This document shows, piece by piece, positions 58,038 through 64,000 of a stretch of 64,000 nt of DNA. The stretch's first letter is position 1. The number at the start of each line of letters is the position of its first letter. Source of the DNA: Paraburkholderia largidicola (lineage in GTDB: Bacteria; Pseudomonadota; Gammaproteobacteria; Burkholderiales; Burkholderiaceae); contig NZ_AP023174.1 in the NCBI RefSeq assembly GCF_013426895.1, positions 1,984,001 through 2,048,000 of the forward strand, in the 5' to 3' direction. The translations under genes and the position numbers were made by a program. The notes under the pieces were generated by a model, which saw only the letters and a program-made list of their open reading frames with translations, was not told the DNA's origin and ran no database searches.

Positions 58038-58376
58038 TCAGTGCGCCTGCATCTTCGAAAACAGGTTGAGCACCACGACGCCCGCGACGATCAGGCTCAA
58101 GCCCGCGACAGCCGCCATATCCGGCACCTGTCGGTACATCACGATCGCGACCAATGTGATCAGCACGATCCCGACGCCGGACCAGATCGCATACACGATG
58201 CCGACGGGCAGGCTCTTCAGCGTCAGCGACAGGCAGTAGAAGGAAATGCCGTAGCCGAGCAGCACGACGAGCGCGGGCACGAGACGCGTGAAGCCTTCCG
58301 ACGCGCGCAGCGCCGAGGTCGCGATCACTTCGGCGACGATGGCGATGCCGAGCAAGGCATAGGGCGGCACGCGCAT
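58038..58376 (-). CDS. SMR-family multidrug efflux protein (EmrE-like)
   Basis: 112 aa, four TM helices. 'AIVAEVIATSALRASEGFTRLVPAL' contains the essential membrane Glu; 'YGISFYCLSLTLKSLPVGIVYAIWSGVGIVLITLV' is the SMR signature. Exports lipophilic cations by proton exchange, inner membrane. Two bases downstream of the UPF0303 gene. Confidence 0.9.
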   Translation of the reverse strand: MRVPPYALLGIAIVAEVIATSALRASEGFTRLVPALVVLLGYGISFYCLSLTLKSLPVGIVYAIWSGVGIVLITLVAIVMYRQVPDMAAVAGLSLIVAGVVVLNLFSKMQAH

Positions 58377-58379
58377 GCG

Positions 58380-58877
58380 TCAGGCCTTCGCAAGCGCGAG
58401 CTTGCTGTAGTCGTGGCCGAGTTGCGCGCACAGCGCCTCGACGACGAGCTCGTGATCCGAGCGCTGCGGCAGCCCCGATACCGTCACCGATCCGATCACA
58501 CCCGCGCCCTTCACGGTCAGCGGAAACGCGCCGCCATGCGAGGCGTAGTCGGCCACGGGAAGGCTGTGCTTGTCGGCGAGCGTCCCGTTCGACTCCTGCA
58601 GCTTCAGCCCGATCGCGTACGAACTGCGGCGGAAATGCGCGACCGTGTTGCCCTTGCGGCGCGCCCAGTTGACGTTGTCCGGCGTCGCGCCTTCCAGCAG
58701 CGAGAAGAACATGGGCTGGCCGAAAGTGCGGATATCGATGGCGATCGCAAGGCCGCGCGCTTTCGCGACCTCATGCAGATACGCGCCGAGTTGCCATGTG
58801 ATGTCGGCATCGAAGTGATGAAAGACAAGCGAGTGTTCCTGCGCAGCGATCGACTGCAAATCGTGAGCGATGTCCAT
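58380..58877 (-). CDS. UPF0303 / HbpS-GlcG-like protein
   Basis: 165 aa. '[68 protein letters not shown]' is the UPF0303 family (heme-degrading-like fold). Role uncertain. Co-transcribed with the SMR gene. Confidence 0.85.
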   Translation of the reverse strand: MDIAHDLQSIAAQEHSLVFHHFDADITWQLGAYLHEVAKARGLAIAIDIRTFGQPMFFSLLEGATPDNVNWARRKGNTVAHFRRSSYAIGLKLQESNGTLADKHSLPVADYASHGGAFPLTVKGAGVIGSVTVSGLPQRSDHELVVEALCAQLGHDYSKLALAKA

Positions 58878-59089
58878 GGCGTGTCGAGAGAGCGTTGATG
58901 GATGCGAGCCACACGCGTTACGAAGTCTCGTGCGGCGTCGAAGAACGGCGATTCTAGCGCACGTGTTGTGCGCTACGTGGCCATGCTCTCACAGTCGCGA
59001 CGGACATTCGATGCGCCTTCGATGCACTTGTCGCCGCGAGCAAGATCACCGTCGCTTTCTGCACTTTCATGTCGATTCTTAAAAACTGA

Positions 59090-59118
59090 TTGCATTGAGC
59101 ATGCGGTTGCCCTATAAT
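59090..59118 (+). promoter_or_regulatory. Promoter of tRNA-fMet
   Basis: -35 TTGCAT (59090-59095), 17-bp spacer, -10 TATAAT (59113-59118), 15 bases before the tRNA. Confidence 0.75.
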
Positions 59119-59133
59119 TTTTTCTTCGACGGA

Positions 59134-59210
<77 letters not shown>

Positions 59211-59217
59211 AACAAGC

Positions 59218-59258
59218 AAAGGGTTACAACGCGTTGGCGTGTAGCCCTTTTTGCTTTT
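59218..59258 (+). terminator. Terminator after tRNA-fMet
   Basis: AAAGGGTTACA ... TGTAGCCCTTTTT (one mismatch in the stem) ending in a T-run. Confidence 0.7.
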
Positions 59259-59344
59259 TGGGGTCCGTTTAAGTCTCAACGTAACCGCTGAAGGTCAATC
59301 GGTGACGCTGTTGAGTCGTTTTGCGCTCCTCGCGGAATTCACGC

Positions 59345-59680
59345 GGCGCGCGAGCCGGCCCACTGTATCGCGAGTAAATTCTATTGGCTCATGCCTGTCT
59401 AGGCTATCTTCACGCCCTGCTTCTGACCAACGGCCACGTATCCGTCCTCCAACGTCTGCTCGCTGCGAACAGACTTCATCCGCCAGATGCTTCGGTTCCC
59501 GATGCTGCGTCTAGGGCCGTCCTGCAGCGTCGTATACGTACCCGCGTACCGAGCGTCCCCCGCTGCTGCGCGTCGGCGGTGAGTCTGTCGTCGATGTCAT
59601 ACATGCGCCGGACTGTGTTGTACGCGATGCGCGCCTAGTCAGTTGCCCCCTGCCCCTGTGGTTATATGCGTACTCGCCCC
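59345..59680 (-). pseudogene. Decayed RHS gene fragment
   Basis: Clear nucleotide similarity, in the same orientation, to the intact RHS gene at about 62345-62670 (e.g. ACAGACTTCATCC, CAGATGCTTC, GTGAGTCTG). It is full of indels and stops, so a dead piece left from an ancestral RHS copy or tip exchange. Confidence 0.75.
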
Positions 59681-59940
59681 GGCAAATACATGTGATACGC
59701 CGTGCCCGCACTCAAATTATCGCGGATCTTGCGGCCGTATAAGGCTGCTACGTTGCCTGCCTCGTCGGACCGGGGAAACACCTCGCTGCCATCGAAGCGC
59801 TCATGCCCGCTCTCGCGGCTCACGCCCACGCCTTGCAAGCGCGTGCGGATCGCCTCACCCGCTTCGCGGTTCCATTGCGGCACCCACATCCCGAGCGTGC
59901 GATTCGCGCAACCGAGTTTGAAGTGATCGCTGTCGATCAC
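59662..59940 (-). pseudogene. Fragment of a CHC2/TOPRIM primase-like protein
   Basis: 92 codons: 'DHFKLGCANRTLGMWVPQWNREAGEAIRTRLQGVGVSRESGHERFDGSEVFPRSDEAGNVAALYGRKIRDNLSAGTAYHMYLPGRV'. The order FKLG-ANRTLG ... GxxRxSGHERF(D)GSxV ... YGRKI ... HMYLPG recalls CHC2 zinc-finger primase-like proteins of mobile elements. Cut at both ends and joined to the RHS remnant. Confidence 0.55.
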
Positions 59941-59978
59941 GGCCGACTTGTGATTACCACCGCCGAATTAGACGAGCA

Positions 59979-60007
59979 AAGGCCGCTCTTGCGGCCATTT
60001 TTTTCGT
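59979..60007 (+). terminator. Terminator-like hairpin (plus)
   Basis: GGCCGC-TCTT-GCGGCC followed by ATTTTTTT on the plus strand. The immunity gene's stop (60019) on the other strand is next to it; it may act in both directions. Confidence 0.55.
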
Positions 60008-60018
60008 AACATGCAATC

Positions 60019-60966
60019 CTACAGTCCGGGCTGCTGATATAACCAACCCTCATCCTCTATAAATTTCTTGACTTTTGCATTCTTTTTTGGATCCTTAAAC
60101 GTCACATAGGCACACTTAAGCGATTTCAGCTTTTTTAGCACAAAGAAATCGTCCACTTCAACATTCTCCAGATCTGTCATAAGCAAATTCTCCAACTCGT
60201 CCGCCTGCTCCAAAGAACCCACGCTTTCAAGTGCACTCGCACCGATAAATTGCAATGTTTTAAGTTTTTTGGGATTTTTAGTCATACACATGTTACGCAT
60301 GCTCTTAACGTACCGAAAGGTGAGCGACGAGATATTTGGCAACTCCGAAATGAATGCAAAATTTCCTTGGTCCTTACATTTCTCCAAATCAATCTCAACG
60401 AGATTTGGCGTCTTGTCGACCAATAAACGGGAATTCGAAAGTAATTGACCCACTCTTAATTTATTAATATTTTCATTTCGAAACAGACCATTCAGATCAA
60501 GGCGAGCGACTGCAAGTGTTTGCAATTTTTTACACTTATTAATAACTTCCAATTGCTTTTTATTCACTCCCAGTTCAAATTCCAGTTCTACGAGATTACT
60601 AAACTTCTCAATCACACCAAGATCAATTTTCTTATCAAAATAGCCTCGCAATCTCAATCTGGTGATATCCCGCACCTTCGAGAGCTGTTCAATACTTTGA
60701 ACAGGAAGCGTTAATACGGCGTTCATGGAAATGTCGCCTGCCCAACATAAAACCTGGAATATATCCAAGCCCACTAACGTGGTTTCGCTGGATTGCTCTC
60801 GCCCATCGATAGACAACACAATCGGCACTTGACTGTAGGCAAGCCGCGAATTCAGTGCGTTGAGAATATTAATAGACGCACCAAATCGTTCTATTTTTAC
60901 GGAAATATTCGAGAGAGGTAAATTCCTAATCTCATCAATCGCTAACTTATCGAGTCTTAGCTGCAT
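60019..60966 (-). CDS. LRR-like immunity protein for the RHS toxin
   Basis: 315 aa from ATG 60966, with a strong GGAAGG site; it overlaps the RHS stop by 20 bases. AT-rich, unlike its surroundings. Repeating leucine spacing (NLVELEFELGVNKKQLEVINKCKKLQTLAVARLDLNGLF; LPNISSLTFRYVKSM; LKTLQFIGASALESVGSLEQADELENLLMTDLENVEVDDFFVLKKLKSLKCAYV) suggests an LRR-type solenoid. Placed as RHS immunity genes are: directly after the toxin tip. Presumed inhibitor of the C-terminal toxin. Confidence 0.72.
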   Translation of the reverse strand: MQLRLDKLAIDEIRNLPLSNISVKIERFGASINILNALNSRLAYSQVPIVLSIDGREQSSETTLVGLDIFQVLCWAGDISMNAVLTLPVQSIEQLSKVRDITRLRLRGYFDKKIDLGVIEKFSNLVELEFELGVNKKQLEVINKCKKLQTLAVARLDLNGLFRNENINKLRVGQLLSNSRLLVDKTPNLVEIDLEKCKDQGNFAFISELPNISSLTFRYVKSMRNMCMTKNPKKLKTLQFIGASALESVGSLEQADELENLLMTDLENVEVDDFFVLKKLKSLKCAYVTFKDPKKNAKVKKFIEDEGWLYQQPGL

Positions 60967-61306
60967 TTGCACACTTCCTTCCTTTATAGTGGGAAGCCAC
61001 CCTCTCATCAATCACATCTTGATAGTTCACCCCAAACTCGGCCATCAACCATTCTTCGCCTCTCTGTCTTCTCCAGACTTTTTTCTTGTTGTCCATATTT
61101 ACAGGACGCCGCACATTTGTCATCAAGTGAGCTAGATCGCTTTCTTTCATTCTTTCATAAACTATCTGCTCGACACCTTGCGCGACATCGGTATTTGGAA
61201 TGCCCGTTAAAATGTCTGTAGCGACCGAACCGTTTTTATATCTCGTTTTCGCGTTTTGCTTTGCCTTTCCTACATATACCTCGTTGTCTCTAAGGTAAAC
61301 AGTTGA
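60947..61306 (-). other. Variable toxin tip of the RHS protein
   Basis: Region after the conserved PYGL border. AT-rich, with the GIY-YIG-like pattern V-Y-L ... Y-V-G-K and a downstream Glu in 'VEQIVYERM'. Likely a swapped-in toxin domain with the neighbouring gene as its immunity partner. Confidence 0.7.
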
Positions 61307-64000
61307 CAGCCCATAAGGGTCTGCCCATCCGAACAGATTGGGTGCAAATTGGTACGGATTAATACCGCCGTTCAGCCCAATGGGATCATGACTGATGAAG
61401 TAGCCAGTATCCGGATCAAAGTACCGATGCCGGTTATAGCTCAGGCCAGATTCGGCGTCATGGTACTGCCCCTGCAACCTCACCGGCTGATCGATCAGAC
61501 ACGTCTCAACATGATCAACCTTCCCCGTCACACCATAGTGCGCCTCCCACACGATCCGTCCGTCGCCCGCATGCAATCTGACCGGCGCGCCATTCGGATC
61601 GTTCTGGTAATAGTACAGCCCGGCTTCACCATCCACCACGCTCGCATCGCCTGACCGCGCCACGACCTGCATCGCCAGCGGCTCGAAGCTGTCGGGATGA
61701 TAGACATAAAACCGCCCCGCATCCGCCGCGATGGAGGCCTGGTCCGCTCCGTCCGCCCCGCGCCTCAGCTCGCCAGCAAACACGTCGCCATCCCACAGGA
61801 ACCACGTGCGCGCCCCCTGCTGTCCATGCCTGACACCTTCGACGCGTCGCCTCACCTCCGCAGCCGTTTTCCCTACCCGCCGCCCGAGTGCGTCGTACAG
61901 ATACCGCCAGCACTCATTGTGCGTATTCTCGAAGCACGCAAGCCTTCCGAACTCGTCCCACTCCAGCCGTTGCACTCCGGTCGCACGGCTCTGCCGCTCG
62001 ACGAGTTGTCCCGCCACATCCATTCGCCACAGTTCGCCATCTTCGTGCTGCAACACACGGCCCTGTCCATCCTTATGGGCCCGAAAGCGGTCGCCATGCA
62101 GGTCATAGACGAAGTGACGCAAACGCCCGGCCGGATCCGTATGCTCGACGATCCGGCCGAGCGGATCATAGCGATACCGATCCTCCCCGAGCCGGCTGTC
62201 CGACCGCATCACCAGATTGCCGCTGGCGTCGTAGGTGTAACCGGTATGTTCGTCGCGATGATCCGCGCGCATCGTGACGTGCTCGCTCAGCCGTCCTGCG
62301 CGGTCGTACTCGTAGCGGTGGCCAAGGGCAGCACTACAGCGCGTATTGGTAAGCCGCCCCGCCATATCTCGCGTGAAGCGTATTGGCTCGTGCCCGTCTA
62401 TCTGCACACGCTGCACCTGACCAACCGCGTCGTACCCATACACCAGCGTCTGCTGCAAACAGACTTCATCCACCAGATGCTTCAGTTCGCGACGCTGCGT
62501 CTGAAGCCGCCCTGCATCGTCGTACACGTACTCCAGCGTCCCGAGCGTCTCCGATTGCTGCTGCGCCTCGGCGGTGAGTCTGCCGTCGACGTCGTACACG
62601 CGCCGAACCGTGCTGCACGCGTTGCGCGCCTCGGTTAGTTGCCCTCTGCGGTTATACGCGTACCGCTCTTCCTGTCCGCCTTCCCGTTCGACACGCCGAC
62701 GCGTAATGCGCCCCATCGCATCGCAAGTGACTGACAGTGCATGGCCGAGTGGATCGATGGTGCGGATCAGATGACCGGCGGGATCGTACCCGTATCGACG
62801 GGACTGCCCGTAGTAGTCGATTTCTTCAGTCAGTCGCCCGGCCGCATCGCGCTTCAGATGCCACGTCTGACCAAGCGGATTCGTCACACCCGTCAGATGC
62901 TCTTCGGTGTCATAGTGATAGCGTGTAACGCCACCGTCCGGATCGATGCGGCTCGCCAGCTGCCCCTGCCCGTAGTAGCCAAATGCCGTCGTGTGACCCG
63001 ACTCGTCCTGATACCGGATCAGGTTGTCTTCAGCATCGAATTCGCAGCGCACGTGGCGTCCGCCGGGAAGTTCGCAAGCCACCAGCCGGTCTTTTGCGTC
63101 CCACCTGTATGCCGTCGGCTCTTCGCCCGGCGCCTTCCGCCAGATCAGATTGCCTCGTGCGTCGTGCGAAAACGCGGTCGTGCGACCCAGTGCATCCGTC
63201 AGGCTCGACAGATGCCCCAGCGCGTCGTAGGCCAGCATCGTCGATTGACCGGCGGGATCAGTCACCTGCGCAAGCTGGCCCTGCGCGTCATAGTCAAACG
63301 CGGTCGCGATGCCCGACGGCGTCAACTGCTTCAGCAGATTGCCCCGGGCATCCCACGCCTGTTGCCATACGCCGCCTTCAGGGTCGGTAATGGCGACGGG
63401 CCGATGATCGCTGTCGTAGCGCGTGCGCACTACGCTTCGATCCGGCAACGTATGCGCGAGCAAGTTGCCGTATTCGTCGTACTCCCACGTCGTCGTGTTG
63501 CCCGCCGGGTCCACCTCCGCACTCGTGCGTCCCTGCCCGTCGTACTGGTAGCTGCGCACGCCGCCCAGTCCGTCGATACGCGCCACCGGCCACTGCTGGT
63601 CGTTGTACTGCAGCACCGTCACATGGCCAAGCGAGTCGGTAAAGCGCGTCTCCAGATGTTCGGGGTCGTATGTGAAGCGATAGTCGTAGAGGCCGCCATC
63701 ACCCCACGCTCGTTCGACACGCCATACACCATCCTCATGCAATCGATGCCGGTACCAGAATGACAGCCCATTGCGGTCCGTATGCCGGACCATCTGCTGC
63801 GCATCGCCATATTCGAATCTATACGGCACGTCCAGCGCGTCGAGGACCGAGACCAGCGCACCTGACCTGTCCTGCCGATACCGAACCAGCGGATGAGTCC
63901 CCCCTTGCGCATTACGCAGGATGACCCTGCCGATGCATCCCTCCACGTCGCCAGCAAAACACTGAACGGCACGTCCGGTGGGCGCATCGCCGGACCATTC
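60947..64000 (-). CDS. RHS protein with GIY-YIG-like C-terminal toxin (5' end outside window)
   Basis: At least 1,017 codons in the window, open to the right edge, so the N-terminus (including any PAAR or signal) is missing. Many YD/RHS repeats (e.g. 'YDALGHLSSLTDALGR', 'YEYDRAGRLSEHV'). Core end 'GYFISHDPIGLNGGINPYQFAPNLFGWADPYGL' is the conserved RHS border where the shell cleaves. The tip, ~119 aa (60947-61306), is different: 'VYLRDNEVYVGKAKQNAKTRY...GVEQIVYERM' looks like a GIY-YIG nuclease (VYL, YVGK, R, E). Delivered toxin, probably by T6SS or contact. Tip is AT-rich like its immunity gene. Confidence 0.88.
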   Translation of the reverse strand, partial: EWSGDAPTGRAVQCFAGDVEGCIGRVILRNAQGGTHPLVRYRQDRSGALVSVLDALDVPYRFEYGDAQQMVRHTDRNGLSFWYRHRLHEDGVWRVERAWGDGGLYDYRFTYDPEHLETRFTDSLGHVTVLQYNDQQWPVARIDGLGGVRSYQYDGQGRTSAEVDPAGNTTTWEYDEYGNLLAHTLPDRSVVRTRYDSDHRPVAITDPEGGVWQQAWDARGNLLKQLTPSGIATAFDYDAQGQLAQVTDPAGQSTMLAYDALGHLSSLTDALGRTTAFSHDARGNLIWRKAPGEEPTAYRWDAKDRLVACELPGGRHVRCEFDAEDNLIRYQDESGHTTAFGYYGQGQLASRIDPDGGVTRYHYDTEEHLTGVTNPLGQTWHLKRDAAGRLTEEIDYYGQSRRYGYDPAGHLIRTIDPLGHALSVTCDAMGRITRRRVEREGGQEERYAYNRRGQLTEARNACSTVRRVYDVDGRLTAEAQQQSETLGTLEYVYDDAGRLQTQRRELKHLVDEVCLQQTLVYGYDAVGQVQRVQIDGHEPIRFTRDMAGRLTNTRCSAALGHRYEYDRAGRLSEHVTMRADHRDEHTGYTYDASGNLVMRSDSRLGEDRYRYDPLGRIVEHTDPAGRLRHFVYDLHGDRFRAHKDGQGRVLQHEDGELWRMDVAGQLVERQSRATGVQRLEWDEFGRLACFENTHNECWRYLYDALGRRVGKTAAEVRRRVEGVRHGQQGARTWFLWDGDVFAGELRRGADGADQASIAADAGRFYVYHPDSFEPLAMQVVARSGDASVVDGEAGLYYYQNDPNGAPVRLHAGDGRIVWEAHYGVTGKVDHVETCLIDQPVRLQGQYHDAESGLSYNRHRYFDPDTGYFISHDPIGLNGGINPYQFAPNLFGWADPYGLSTVYLRDNEVYVGKAKQNAKTRYKNGSVATDILTGIPNTDVAQGVEQIVYERMKESDLAHLMTNVRRPVNMDNKKKVWRRQRGEEWLMAEFGVNYQDVIDERVASHYKGRKCANAAKTR

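Overview
The window is GC-rich DNA from a betaproteobacterium, most likely Paraburkholderia/Burkholderia. The host-type genes fit this: DUF4148-like secreted protein, an ssuD-ssuC-ssuB-Mop run, dusA beside tRNA-His, DUF1488, and an RHS toxin locus. It splits into a large prophage (about 1-45,420; its left end lies outside the window) and ordinary chromosome (about 45,800-59,210), followed by a second mobile/toxin region (59,250-64,000).

Prophage late region (1-19,546, all minus strand, so read right to left). Gene order is a small late protein, a gpZ-like protein, terminase small and large subunits, gpW, portal, S49 protease, an acidic scaffold-like protein, decoration protein, major capsid protein and head-tail joining protein. 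These are lambda-type head and packaging genes. They are followed by a Mu-type contractile tail: DUF2635, sheath, tube, tail-assembly chaperone with a candidate -1 frameshift, tape measure carrying a lysozyme domain, gp43/N, gp44/P, gp45, gp46 and gp47. Lysis and tail-fibre genes are not in the window.

Prophage early/control region (20,034-30,215). A leftward early operon with many ATGA-type overlaps carries a replication initiator-like wHTH protein, several nucleases (DUF1064, YbcO-like, PD-(D/E)XK), small Cys-rich proteins and a candidate Q-like late regulator. The initiator gene contains an array of about ten TTCAGTGCC iterons plus a consensus DnaA box, a good candidate phage origin. A CI-like repressor and a Cro/YdaS-like repressor are divergent around operators with core GGCATTGCC; the same operator overlaps a near-consensus rightward promoter at 30,154-30,182.

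Prophage rightward operon (30,216-44,283). It holds many small phage proteins, a ParB-like protein, two Sec-exported proteins (possible lysogenic conversion), a Lar-like protein, a Gp37/Gp68 (DUF5131) protein, an ASCH protein, a J-domain protein, a DUF4224 excisionase-like protein and a tyrosine integrase. Reversed genes interrupt it (DUF6680, a HEPN-like protein, and a small acidic ORF). Just beyond the integrase is a reversed two-gene module: an HNH protein with a glycine-rich tail, translationally coupled to a second poly-glycine protein. This is the best candidate in the window for an undescribed cargo or defence system.

Chromosome: tRNA-His, dusA, a DUF4148-like secreted protein with an unusual GCAGTA-rich 3' region, several small conserved proteins, Mop-like protein and SsuB/C/D (sulfonate uptake and desulfonation), a membrane protein, 3-hydroxyisobutyryl-CoA hydrolase-like enzyme, a TetR regulator divergent from an NAD(P)-binding epimerase/reductase, a lipoprotein, an SMR pump, a UPF0303 protein and tRNA-fMet. 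Right of tRNA-fMet are decayed pieces of an RHS gene and a primase-like gene. After them come an AT-rich LRR-like immunity gene and a long RHS protein, cut by the window edge, whose C-terminal tip looks like a GIY-YIG-type nuclease toxin.
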